A stretch of DNA of 64,000 nucleotides, from positions 62,001-126,000 of the forward strand of contig NZ_JACVQF010000168.1 in assembly GCF_014534645.1 (NCBI RefSeq), in the 5' to 3' direction. The translations under genes were made by a program, and so were the position numbers. Source of the DNA: Streptomyces griseicoloratus. Its GTDB lineage: Bacteria > Actinomycetota > Actinomycetes > Streptomycetales > Streptomycetaceae. How positions within the stretch are numbered: the stretch's first letter is position 1; each line of letters starts with the position of its first letter. Under the pieces are notes generated by a model, which saw only the letters and a list, made by a program, of their open reading frames with translations, ran no database searches and had not been told where the DNA came from. Positions 19,528-27,491 of the stretch are shown here, piece after piece.

Positions 19528-19851
19528 TCAGGTGAGCGGCGGCCCCGGTTCCGGGTTCGGCACCGGCTCCGGTCCCGGCGGGATCGGGGACGGCGAGGGC
19601 TCGGGGGGACCGGGATGCGGAGGCGCGGGCGGCGTCGGCCCTGGGCCCGGGGGCGGCGGGGTCGGTCCGGGACCCGGGGGCGGCGGAGGGGTCGGCTGCG
19701 GGCCGGGGCCCGGAGGCGGCGGAGGGGTCGGGGTCGGGCCCGGAGGCGGCTCGGGAGGCTGGACCGGATCCGGGTACGGCGGCTGCGGATGCTGGGGGTC
19801 CGGGCCGGGGGTGGGGCCCGGGGGAACGGGATCCGGGTACGGGTTGGTCAT
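19528..19851 (-). CDS. Proline/glycine-rich protein of unknown function
   Basis: This 107-residue peptide starts at ATG 19851 with GGAGGA properly placed upstream. It consists almost entirely of Pro, Gly and Thr/Pro runs, for example PTPPPPPGPGPQP, without a signal peptide or hydrophobic segment. It should be extended and disordered. The good ribosome site supports translation, but low complexity and GC-rich repeats mean a spurious frame cannot be excluded. No function is proposed. Confidence 0.5.
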   Translation of the reverse strand: MTNPYPDPVPPGPTPGPDPQHPQPPYPDPVQPPEPPPGPTPTPPPPPGPGPQPTPPPPPGPGPTPPPPGPGPTPPAPPHPGPPEPSPSPIPPGPEPVPNPEPGPPLT

Positions 19852-20237
19852 GGCGGTGTCCTCCGGCCAGTCGGTCGACTTGGGCTCTGGACTTGTCCCC
19901 CGCCTACCCGACGACCGCCTGCGCACTCACTCCCCCGCATGAAGGGCGGGGACCAGGTGGCCCAGGTGACCCAGGTGGCAGCAGCCCGGCCAACGGGGCT
20001 CTTGCGGACGGGCCCCGCACGGACGGACCCGGGCCGGTAGTGGCCGACGCAGGCCAGGGCACAGCCCGCTGCGGCCGGTACGGGTGTCGGCACGCACCGG
20101 CAGTCGGCCGACAAAGAGCCGCATACAAGCGGCACGGCCGACGCGGGTCGACGCAAGCCGACACGCCTGTACGTAGCCGCACATGGCGGCCGGTACGGGC
20201 CGGTGCGAGTCGGCAGGGCAGGCACGGGCGGGGCGGG
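19852..20237. other. Intergenic region without recognised gene
   Basis: The stretch between the proline-rich gene and the racemase stop is GC-rich with many short repeats of GTCGG and GCCGAC, and no frame with recognisable protein features. Promoter elements for the proline-rich gene should lie near 19860-19920 but are not distinct. Confidence 0.35.
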
Positions 20238-20882
20238 CTATCGGAAGCGCGCCGCCTCCGCGCCGGCCGCCAGCCCCGAGGCGGGACTGGCCAGCACCGG
20301 GACCGTGGCCCGCGTCAGTTGTCCGGCGGGCGCCATGGACGCCTGGGCCAGGACGATCGTGTCCGCGGCGGCGACCGAGTCTGCCGCGGCAGCTACCAGA
20401 CGCAGGTAGCCCTCCAGGTCCCCGGCCTCGAACCGGCGCCAGGCGCCGTCGACCAGGCGTGTCCGCACCTCGACGGGACGTCCGGCGCGCCGGGCCTCCT
20501 CGTCGATCAGTGCCACCGTCGGCGTGAGCGTGCTCTCCAGGGCGGCGAGGACGACGACCCGCGGACCGGCGGCGACCGCGGCGGCGGCCATCGGCCGGTC
20601 GACGCGCAGCACCGGCACCCCGACTCCGCCGACGCCGGCGGCCGCCTCGGCGACACCACCGATCGTCGAACACGTGCACAGCACGGCCCGCGCGCCGTCG
20701 GCGACCGCGCCCCGCAGCACGGCCCGCACCGAGCCTGTCACCGCCTCGGTCCCCTCTCGCCGAGCCCGGTCCAGCAGCTCGGCGTGCACGAGGTGCCTCA
20801 GCTCCAGACCCGGGTGGTCTTCGTCGCGCAGCGCGTCGAAGACCGGGACGTGGACGGGTGAGGTGTGCAGCAGGGCCAGCAC
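20238..20882 (-). CDS. Aspartate/glutamate racemase family protein
   Basis: This 214-residue protein has the two cysteine-proximal motifs of the Asp/Glu/hydantoin racemase fold, CTCSTIGG near residue 68 and AQASMAP near residue 178. The second normally holds a catalytic Cys; here the position reads Ala-Ser-Met, so classical two-base racemisation is doubtful. GTG 20882 was chosen because GAGGG stands just upstream and it lies 14 bases after the GNAT stop; a longer GTG start at 20927 would overlap the GNAT gene. It is the third gene of a panD-GNAT-racemase run. The substrate is unknown. Confidence 0.78.
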   Translation of the reverse strand: MLALLHTSPVHVPVFDALRDEDHPGLELRHLVHAELLDRARREGTEAVTGSVRAVLRGAVADGARAVLCTCSTIGGVAEAAAGVGGVGVPVLRVDRPMAAAAVAAGPRVVVLAALESTLTPTVALIDEEARRAGRPVEVRTRLVDGAWRRFEAGDLEGYLRLVAAAADSVAAADTIVLAQASMAPAGQLTRATVPVLASPASGLAAGAEAARFR

Positions 20883-20896
20883 GCGCGCGGCCCTCG

Positions 20897-21241
20897 TCAG
20901 AACCGGTCGGGATGCGCCCGGAGCCACTCCTCGGCCGCGCGCAGCAGCTCGGGGTCCGCCGCGGGGGCCTCGTCAGGGTGGCGTTGGGCCCAGCTGACGA
21001 CGTACGGGCACAGCGGGGCCACGGCGACGCCCTCGCGCCGCGCGGCGTCGTACAGCTCACGCGCCAGGGAGCCCGCGATGCCCTTGCCCTCGTGGGCCGG
21101 CTCGACGATCGTGTGCACGGGGACGACGGCCCGCTCGGGGGCTTCCAGCACGAAGTACTCGATGCGGCCGACGACCTCGTCGCCGTCGACCGCCTCCAGG
21201 CGGCCGGCCGCCCGGTCGTCGCGGATCTCGATGTCGCTCAC
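20897..21241 (-). CDS. Small GNAT-like N-acetyltransferase (YidJ/COG2388 type)
   Basis: This 114-residue protein has EAVDGDEVVGRIEYFVLE followed by VPVHTIVEPAHEGKGIAG, in which the short acetyl-CoA loop matches the compact COG2388 acetyltransferases. The C-terminal LCPYVVSWAQRHPD is also typical. GTG 21241 has GAGGAG seven bases upstream. It sits 25 bases after panD in the same direction, so co-expression with pantothenate synthesis is likely. No target is known. Confidence 0.85.
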   Translation of the reverse strand: MSDIEIRDDRAAGRLEAVDGDEVVGRIEYFVLEAPERAVVPVHTIVEPAHEGKGIAGSLARELYDAARREGVAVAPLCPYVVSWAQRHPDEAPAADPELLRAAEEWLRAHPDRF

Positions 21242-21266
21242 GGGCACGCTCCTCGTGCGAACGGGG

Positions 21267-21686
21267 TCAGGCCGACACGGCCTGCGGGCTGCGTTCCTGG
21301 TCCGAGCCCGGTACCGGCTCGGAAGGGTCGGCACCCAGGGCGACGATGCGGTTGTCGGCGTCCACGTGCACGACCCGGGGCCGCAGCGACCGCGCCTCGG
21401 CGTCGGTGACCTGAGCGTAGCTGATGATGATCACCAGGTCCCCGGGGTGGACGAGATGAGCGGCGGCGCCGTTGATCCCGATCACACCGGACCCCCGCTC
21501 GCCCTCGATGACGTAGGTCTCCAGCCGTGCGCCGTTGGTGATGTCGACGATGTGCACGAGCTCGCCCGGCAGCAGGTCGGCGGCGTCCAGCAGATCGGCG
21601 TCGATGGTCACGGAGCCGACGTAGTGCAGGTCGGCCTGGGTGACGGTGGCGCGATGGATCTTGGACTTGAACATGGTACGCAACAT
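21267..21686 (-). CDS. panD: Aspartate 1-decarboxylase precursor
   Basis: This 139-residue pyruvoyl enzyme makes beta-alanine for pantothenate and coenzyme A. The self-cleavage site is Gly24-Ser25 in [10 protein letters not shown], which generates the pyruvoyl group at Ser25. [14 protein letters not shown] precedes it, and the core [19 protein letters not shown] and IISYAQ follow as expected. ATG 21686 follows GGGAGTGCCCCG. It heads the run with the GNAT and racemase genes. Confidence 0.96.
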   Translation of the reverse strand: MLRTMFKSKIHRATVTQADLHYVGSVTIDADLLDAADLLPGELVHIVDITNGARLETYVIEGERGSGVIGINGAAAHLVHPGDLVIIISYAQVTDAEARSLRPRVVHVDADNRIVALGADPSEPVPGSDQERSPQAVSA

Positions 21687-22400
21687 CGGGGCACTCCCAC
21701 AGGTAGGCTCCCTGCCTACGTTTTTGCAGGTCAAGGGCTGTTTCCACACCCTACAACGAGTCGCACGTCCGGGCAGCTTTCCCCAGGTTCTTCAGGACTC
21801 ATGCTGACCACTTGCTGACTCTTCTGACGCCCCGTCAGGTGACTGGAGGAAGGCTTCGCCCGCTCTCCCGTCCCCCCTGCGACGACGGTTCAAGCCTACG
21901 CAGCACCCCCTCAAGGGCATCCGTGATGACCGTCACTCGGGCGGCCTGGAGGGTCCGGTCAACGGGATGTGCACGTAGGACAGCGCCGAAGTCCTGGCGC
22001 AGCTGTGCCCGGCGCAGCAGCTCCTGCGAGTGACCTTGGCAGGAAAGCAGCAGGTCAGACATGCCTTTGAGTCCCGGATGAGAGCCGCCGGGCGCCCAGA
22101 GCGTCAAATAGGAGTCTCACGCCGGTGCGCCCAGTGCGTACGAGAGTCCCCCCGTCACTGTCGCCCGGGGACGGAGCCACCTACTTTGATCATCTTGGAC
22201 TCGAGGGCATGGGGGTGCTGGCCGTGCAACGGGGGCTACCTAGAGCATTCTCGACTACGAGGAGCCTCGCGTGTGGCTTCATATGGACCGAGACGATGGC
22301 CACGTCCCATGATGAGGGACGGCGGTCGAGACGTGCGGGACGCGCGGGAGCTGTCCGCCCTCCGCGTGGCGGGCGGCGACCCGCTGTTCCGTCCGTCCCC
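21687..22400. other. Decayed intergenic region with few gene signals
   Basis: Between panD and the chimeric gene there is no convincing gene. The best frame is a possible 75-residue leftward one (21835-22062) without a good ribosome site. Codon bias is weak here compared with neighbouring genes. The region begins with an 11-bp-spaced repeat cluster at 21801-21831. Confidence 0.45.
21801..21831. repeat. 11-bp-spaced TGCTGAC repeats, copy 1
   Basis: ATGCTGACC (21801), TTGCTGACTC (21812) and TTCTGACGCC (21822) are three imperfect direct repeats about one helical turn apart. A near-identical pair recurs at 23596-23616 and a weaker pair at 23653-23673. Together they bracket the chimeric gene region. 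Confidence 0.6.
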
Positions 22401-23276
22401 TCACTGCTTCTCGCCGTGACGTCCCGCAAGGACCAGGACGGCGTGGTCTCCTCGCGGAGTTTCGGCAGTCAGGACCAGGGAGGCCACCTCGGGCGCCTTC
22501 GGCGCGGTGTAGCGCAGCGAGATCTTCTCAACGGGAGGGAGCAGGTCCGGCAGACCTGCCGTCGGTGAGGCGGTCGCGGGCAGCAGGGCGGCGAGCACCT
22601 TGCCGAGCGGGATGCCGTCCTCGAAGGACGATGTCGCGGTCAGGCCCATCGATTCCGGGTCCTTGTCCGCCTCCAGTTCGAACTGCAGCAACGGCTCTTC
22701 CGCTTCCACACGGCCGAGGGCGAAGGAGCCCTTGACCGTGACCTCGGTCGTGCGGTCCTTGGTGGTGCCGTCCTTGGCGGCGCCCTCCTTCGCGGTGGTG
22801 GCCCCCTCGGTGGTGTCCCCCTCGGTGGTGTCCTTCTTGGCGGTGCCGTCATTGATGGCGATCTTCATGTCGAGTCCGACCTGGGTCCGGACATCGGCAG
22901 TCAGGGGGAACTCGGCGAGCGCCTTCGCCTCGAACCTTCGTCTGGAGTCGGTGGACTCGACGGTGAAACTGAGTTCCTGCAAGGTCAGCCCGGCCAAGGA
23001 GGCGGGCAGACCGCTGCCCATGGTCTGCTCGGCCAAGGTGCTGATGTCGCTGAAGGCGATGCTCTCGGCCTTCGCGCTCAGGTTCCAGCTCTTGGGGTCC
23101 TGGCATTCCTCCGTCCTCGCCTCGATTTCCGTACTGCCCACGGTGAGTTTGCCCTCCAGCGTGCGCTCGTCCTTCTGCGCGGAGGCGAGGAAGAGGACCG
23201 GCTGCCTTCTTCTTCGCGATCCGGAGCTGTCTTGGGGAGACCGCCGCCGCGACGTTGCCCGTCCGCTCGTACTCAC
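22401..23276 (-). CDS. 5'-truncated hypothetical protein (chimeric N-terminus)
   Basis: The open frame gives 291 residues, but only the part after about residue 25 reads like protein. It is a beta-rich, acidic, Ser/Thr-rich sequence with a low-complexity linker of repeated TTEG and AKDG units in the middle and a C-terminal IPLGKVLAALLP segment. The first residues come from the opposing frame of a flavoprotein fragment (23206-23445), and the GTG start lacks a ribosome site. The most economical reading is the C-terminal remnant of a larger protein joined to unrelated DNA by deletion or recombination. I do not recognise the family. Confidence 0.45.
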   Translation of the reverse strand: MSTSGRATSRRRSPQDSSGSRRRRQPVLFLASAQKDERTLEGKLTVGSTEIEARTEECQDPKSWNLSAKAESIAFSDISTLAEQTMGSGLPASLAGLTLQELSFTVESTDSRRRFEAKALAEFPLTADVRTQVGLDMKIAINDGTAKKDTTEGDTTEGATTAKEGAAKDGTTKDRTTEVTVKGSFALGRVEAEEPLLQFELEADKDPESMGLTATSSFEDGIPLGKVLAALLPATASPTAGLPDLLPPVEKISLRYTAPKAPEVASLVLTAETPRGDHAVLVLAGRHGEKQ

Positions 23277-23445
23277 AGTCGATGCCGTGCCGGTCGATCA
23301 GCTTCTCGGTGAAATCGACGGCTTCCTCGGCGAGGCGGACGAGACCGTGAAAGCGGCGGGGATGCAGGGCGCTCAGGAGCTGCGGGTCACCGCCCGGCAC
23401 GCTACCCAGCTGGCCGGCGTTGCGCGAGCTCGCCCCGCGTCCGGG
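23206..23445 (-). pseudogene. Fragment of an FAD-dependent oxidoreductase (DAO type)
   Basis: About 80 codons read RGASSRNAGQLGSVPGG, then LAEEAVDFTEKLIDRHGIDC and EYERTGN. This matches the region just after the FAD-binding motif of DAO-family oxidoreductases, where GASGRNxG is standard. The preceding Rossmann motif and the remaining 300 or so residues are absent. The downstream edge at about 23206 abuts the unrelated hypothetical gene. Confidence 0.6.
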
Positions 23446-23595
23446 TTCGTGCCGAGGACTGGGTGCCTTCCCGCCATCCGTCCGTCGCGGAAGCCCGCAC
23501 CGAGCTACGTACAAGCCTTCCGGGCAAGGTGCCGGGCGCCGCAGCGGGCCCCTGTCACGGATGCAGGCCAGCAAGGCCGGACACCCTCCGGCCCG

Positions 23596-23673
23596 ATGCT
23601 GGCCACTTGCTGACTCGGAGACGCCATCACTTCGCGGAACGTGTCAGGACCGATGCTGACGCAACGCTGTCAG
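23596..23673. repeat. 11-bp-spaced TGCTGAC repeats, copies 2 and 3
   Basis: ATGCTGGCC/TTGCTGACTC at 23596-23616 matches the cluster at 21801 over 21 bases with one mismatch. ATGCTGACG/ACGCTGTCAG at 23653-23673 is a more diverged pair with the same 11-base period. Such arrays are typical of recombinase arm sites, but no integrase gene remains nearby. Confidence 0.55.
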
Positions 23674-23684
23674 GGAGGGGAAGC

Positions 23685-24134
23685 GTGAACCGACACCAGC
23701 AGCGCCCGCCCGCCGAGGGTGAAGCGCGAGCCCCGCGGCGGAGCCGACTGCACCGCCTGATGCGCTACGTCCCCCTGGTCGCCCCCGTCCTGCTGTGGGC
23801 CGTGCCGTGCTGGGTGCTCCTGCGCACGAGCCGGCACTGGCCGCTGCCCGTCACGCTGGTCGGCACAGTTGTGTTCACCCTCGGCCTCGTCGGTATGCCG
23901 CTCGCGATGGCGCGCGGCCACGGGCGGCGCCAGCAGGACCGGGCGGCGATCGTCGGTGACACGTTGCTGGGCACCAGCTGGGTCCTGTTCACCTGGTCCG
24001 TTCTGCCCGGTGTCTTCTTGCGGCTCGTCCTGACCGTGGCCGGCATCGCCGAGGGTCAGGACCGGGCCTCCACACCAGCCGCGGCGCCGGCTTCCGGGGG
24101 CCGCCGTTCCGCGTCTTCGCCACGTGATGGTTGA
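23685..24134 (+). CDS. Small membrane protein, possibly truncated
   Basis: This 149-residue protein starts at GTG 23685 after GGGAGGGGAAGC. Three hydrophobic segments are apparent, beginning VPLVAPVLLWAVPCWVLL, LVGTVVFTLGLVGMPLA and LLGTSWVLFTWSVLPG. A basic N-terminus and an Ala/Ser-rich tail flank them. It might be the membrane-anchor part of a longer enzyme whose catalytic part has been lost, because the tail turns abruptly to low complexity, but I cannot identify the parent family. It adjoins the decayed patch. Confidence 0.6.
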   Translation: MNRHQQRPPAEGEARAPRRSRLHRLMRYVPLVAPVLLWAVPCWVLLRTSRHWPLPVTLVGTVVFTLGLVGMPLAMARGHGRRQQDRAAIVGDTLLGTSWVLFTWSVLPGVFLRLVLTVAGIAEGQDRASTPAAAPASGGRRSASSPRDG

Positions 24135-24202
24135 ACCCCGGATCCGGCGGCGGGGCAGGTGCTGGCCGGATCCGGGGTGGCATGGGCCCCCTGGTGGGAG
24201 GG

Positions 24203-25126
24203 TTACTTGACGGCCCCTGCGGTGACGCCGCGGGTGAGGGAGCGCTGGAAGATGAGGAAGAAGACGACCATGGGGATGACGCCGAGGAGGGCGGCGGCGC
24301 TCATGGCGGTGGGGTCGCTGGTGTACTGGCCCTGCATGACGGACAGGCCGAGGGGGACGGTCTGGTTGTCGTTGGAGATCAGCAGGACGAGAGGGTAGAG
24401 GAACTCGTTCCAGCTCCAGACGAAGAAGAACACGCACATCACCGACAGGGTGGGCCAGCTCATGGGCAGGATGATGCGCCACAGGATGGTCCAGCGGCCG
24501 GCGCCGTCGAGGGAGGCCGCCTCGATGAGCTCGCGGGGGAAGCTGCTGAAGACGGAGGACAGCAGGTAGGTACCGAAGGCGCTGTAGGTGATGCCGACGA
24601 GGATGGTGTAGCCGAGCTTTCCGTCGTACAGGCCCGTCTCCTTGAACAGGTAGTAGATGGGGTAGACCAGTCCTTCCTGTGGCAGGACGTTGACGCCGAG
24701 GAAGAAGACGAGGAAGGCGGTGCGCCAGCGGACGCGGCCGATGCCGATGGCGTAGGCGTTGAAGAGGGCGAGGACGACGGCGATGAGGACGACGCCGAGG
24801 CTGATCTGGATGCTGTTGATGAGTTTCTGGGTGAAGTCGACGCGTTCCCAGACGTCGCCGATGATGTCCCAGTTCCAGCGTTCGGGCCAGGACAGTGACC
24901 CGTTGGTCCGGTAGTCCGCGCTGGTCTTGAAGGAGTTGAGCAGGATGATCGCGAACGGGGCGAGGAAGGCCAGGACGAAGACGGTGACCGCGGCGACCAC
25001 GGCGTAGGAGCCTGCGCCGCGCCTGCCGGGTGCCCTGTTCTTCCGCCGGCGGGTGGGGGCGGAAGGGCCGGGGGTGTGTGTCTTCTCGGGGCGGGACGTG
25101 ACGGGGGTGGTGGTGTCGGTGGTCAT
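24203..25126 (-). CDS. Carbohydrate ABC transporter permease (MalG-like)
   Basis: This 307-residue inner-membrane permease has six hydrophobic segments after a cytoplasmic, basic N-terminus. The EAA coupling loop is present as LIEAASLDGAGRWTILWRI, which docks to the ATPase. A MalG-type C-terminus ends LTRGVTAGAVK. ATG 25126 was chosen; ATG 25132 is an alternative that overlaps the upstream stop as ATGA, showing translational coupling to the partner permease. It is the last gene of the ROK-GH13-binding protein-permease-permease operon and would import isomalto-oligosaccharides. No ATPase is encoded here. Confidence 0.93.
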   Translation of the reverse strand: MTTDTTTPVTSRPEKTHTPGPSAPTRRRKNRAPGRRGAGSYAVVAAVTVFVLAFLAPFAIILLNSFKTSADYRTNGSLSWPERWNWDIIGDVWERVDFTQKLINSIQISLGVVLIAVVLALFNAYAIGIGRVRWRTAFLVFFLGVNVLPQEGLVYPIYYLFKETGLYDGKLGYTILVGITYSAFGTYLLSSVFSSFPRELIEAASLDGAGRWTILWRIILPMSWPTLSVMCVFFFVWSWNEFLYPLVLLISNDNQTVPLGLSVMQGQYTSDPTAMSAAALLGVIPMVVFFLIFQRSLTRGVTAGAVK

Positions 25127-25128
25127 GA

Positions 25129-26022
25129 TCATCCGTCCTCGCGGGCCTGGCGGGTGAGCATGGTTCCGGCGATGACCAGCACGAGCAGGGTGATGGTGCT
25201 GGAGATCGCGGATCCGTAGCCGACGTCGGCGCGTTCGAAGAAGTTCTGGTAGGCGAAGTAGGCGGGGACGAGGGTGGAGTTTCCGGGGCCGCCGCCGGTG
25301 AGGACGAAGATCTGGGCGAAGACCTTCAGGCCGGCGATGGTGGTGGTGACGAGGACGACGTAGACCTCGGGCCGCAGGATGGGCACGGTGATGCGGGTGA
25401 AGCGCTGCCACCAGGAGGCGCCGTCGAGTGAGGCGGCCTCGTAGAGTTCGGGGTCGATGCGCTGCAGGCCGGACATGAAGAGGACGAGCGGGTAGCCGAG
25501 CTGCATCCAGACGAGGACGCCGAGGACGACCCAGAGGGCGAGGCCGGGGTCGCCGAGCCAGTTCTCGGCGAGGGAGCCGAGGCCGATGGTGTCCAGGACG
25601 CTGTTGACGGCGCCTTCGGGGGCGAGGATCCAGCCCCACATCAGGCCGGTGACGGCGACGGGGATGACCTGGGGCAGGTAGAGGCCGGATCGGAAGATGC
25701 CGACGATCCCGTCGCCGTGCTTCTTGCCGATGTAGTCGAACAGCAGCGCGGCCAGGAACAGGCCGAGCAGGGTGGGCACGACGGCGATGCCGATGATGAC
25801 GAAGGCGATGTTGCGGAAGGAGGCCCAGAAGTCGGCGTCCTGGAAGAGGCGTGTGTAGTTGTCCAGGCCGATGAAGGTGGGGTCGCCGATGCCCTGCCAC
25901 GCCGTCAGGCTGTAGTAGAAGGTCATCACCAGCGGGACGACGAGGAAGAGCAGACTCAGCAGCAGGCCCGGCGCGAGGAAGACGGCATAGCCCGTGGACC
26001 GCGGGTGACGTGTGGTTTTCAC
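25129..26022 (-). CDS. Carbohydrate ABC transporter permease (MalF-like)
   Basis: This 297-residue permease has six membrane segments; the first reads YAVFLAPGLLLSLLFLVVPL. The EAA loop is YEAASLDGASWWQRFTRITV, and GGPGNSTLVPAYFAYQNFF precedes the last segments, as in CUT1 permeases. GTG 26022 has CAGGAGCAACA upstream. It pairs with the MalG-like permease at 25126, coupled by overlapping stop and start codons. Confidence 0.94.
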   Translation of the reverse strand: MKTTRHPRSTGYAVFLAPGLLLSLLFLVVPLVMTFYYSLTAWQGIGDPTFIGLDNYTRLFQDADFWASFRNIAFVIIGIAVVPTLLGLFLAALLFDYIGKKHGDGIVGIFRSGLYLPQVIPVAVTGLMWGWILAPEGAVNSVLDTIGLGSLAENWLGDPGLALWVVLGVLVWMQLGYPLVLFMSGLQRIDPELYEAASLDGASWWQRFTRITVPILRPEVYVVLVTTTIAGLKVFAQIFVLTGGGPGNSTLVPAYFAYQNFFERADVGYGSAISSTITLLVLVIAGTMLTRQAREDG

Positions 26023-26131
26023 TGTTGCTCCTGGTTGGGCGGGACGGCTGTCGCGGCGGGCCGGGCAGCCGTCCCCGGAACGCGTGGTTACCGGCCGGCG
26101 GTGCGATGAGGCGACGGCCGGGGCGAGAACG

Positions 26132-27448
26132 TCACGGCCTGGTCGCGACGTACTTCTCGTAGGGGGCCGCCAGCTCGTCGAGGACGGAGTCGTCCTTGCC
26201 GCCGTTCATGAGGTTCTGCGTGGCGGCGACCCAGGTGTCGTAGTAGCCGGCGACGGGCCAGTCGGGGTAGAAGGCCAGGCCGTCGTTCTCCTGGGTCTGC
26301 GCGAAGGCTTCGGTGAGCTGGCGGGACTTGGGGTTGGTGACATCGGCCGGCTTGGCGGCGAGCGGGACGTTGCCCTCCTCATCGATCAGCTTCTGGATCT
26401 TGTCGGACATCGTGATGTCGATGAAGTCCTCGGCGAGCTCCTTGTTCTTGGCCCTGGTGGGGATGACCCAGTTGTTGCCGCCGGAACCGAGGGTCCTCTC
26501 GCTGCCCGGGTAGGCGGCGGTGGACCACTGGAAGTTCTTGATGTCAGTGGTCAGGCTGCCGAACCACCAGTTGCCGCCGACCATGATGGGCCGTTTCTGC
26601 GAGACGAACTGCTCGACCATGTCACTGCCCTTGAGGCCGACGTCCTTCTTGTCGAAGTAGCCCTTGTCGAGCCACTCCTGGTACTTGTCGACGGCGTAGG
26701 TCATCTCGGGGCCGTGGAAGTCGACCTTGCCCACGTAGCGCTGGTAGTTGTCGACCCAGGTGTTGTTCGCCTTGGACAGGGCGAGCAGGTAGAGCCAGTG
26801 GCCGGCGGGGTGGTCGTTGCCGGCGTTGGCGAGCGGGGTGATGCCGGCGGCCTTGAACTTCGCGAGCGCGGCCTCGAAGCTCTTGAAGTCGGTGGGCTTG
26901 TCGACGTTGTACTTCTTGAACAGGTCGTCGTTGTAGTAGGTGAGGACGAATTCGCCGTAGTTGGGTATGCCGTACCACTTGTCGCCGCCCATCTCGCCCT
27001 TGTCGTTGTAGCGGGCGGTGACGGAGGCGCTGTCGCTGATCTTCCTGTCCCAGCCGTGTTCCTTCACGAGGGGGGTGAGGTCGGTGAGCAGGCCCTGCTT
27101 GGCGAGCTGTCCGGTGGTGGCGTTGCCCTTGTTGTACTCCATGACGTCGGGCGCCTTGTCGGAGTTGAGGATCATGCCGGCGTTCTGCTGGATCTGCTCG
27201 AACGTCTTGCGCTCGAAGACGACCTTGACGTCAGGGTGGGTCCTCTTGAATTCGGCGATGGCCGCGTCCCATGCCTTGCTCAGGGCCCCGTCTTCCTGCT
27301 CGTAGTGCCACAGGCGCAGGGTCTTGCCGTCGCCCTCGGCGGTGTCGGAGCCGCCGCAGGCGGTCAGTGGTGCCAGCAGGGCCAGGGCGGTGACCGCGAG
27401 GAGGAGCGGCCTTCTGCGAAGGGCGGACGGGGTGCGCGGGATGTTCAT
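26132..27448 (-). CDS. Oligosaccharide-binding lipoprotein of the dextran locus
   Basis: This 438-residue family 1 solute-binding protein has a lipoprotein signal with the lipobox LTAC and Cys31 as the lipidation site. The mature domain shows KTLRLWHYEQEDGALSKAW, the ligand-hinge segment and the aromatic-rich MVGGNWWFGSL that often stacks on sugar rings. It lies 43 bases after the GH13 gene and 109 before the MalF-like permease. The alpha-1,6-specific neighbours suggest isomaltose and longer isomalto-oligosaccharides as ligands; this is inference from context. Confidence 0.93.
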   Translation of the reverse strand: MNIPRTPSALRRRPLLLAVTALALLAPLTACGGSDTAEGDGKTLRLWHYEQEDGALSKAWDAAIAEFKRTHPDVKVVFERKTFEQIQQNAGMILNSDKAPDVMEYNKGNATTGQLAKQGLLTDLTPLVKEHGWDRKISDSASVTARYNDKGEMGGDKWYGIPNYGEFVLTYYNDDLFKKYNVDKPTDFKSFEAALAKFKAAGITPLANAGNDHPAGHWLYLLALSKANNTWVDNYQRYVGKVDFHGPEMTYAVDKYQEWLDKGYFDKKDVGLKGSDMVEQFVSQKRPIMVGGNWWFGSLTTDIKNFQWSTAAYPGSERTLGSGGNNWVIPTRAKNKELAEDFIDITMSDKIQKLIDEEGNVPLAAKPADVTNPKSRQLTEAFAQTQENDGLAFYPDWPVAGYYDTWVAATQNLMNGGKDDSVLDELAAPYEKYVATRP

Positions 27449-27491
27449 GGCTGTTCCTTGGTGTGCGTCGTTGCGACAAGGGCGGGCGGTG

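Noticed and set aside
19927-21060. Long minus-strand frame overlapping the racemase and GNAT genes
   Set aside because: It is Arg/Gly/Ala-rich with no protein features, and it overlaps two recognisable genes in other frames.
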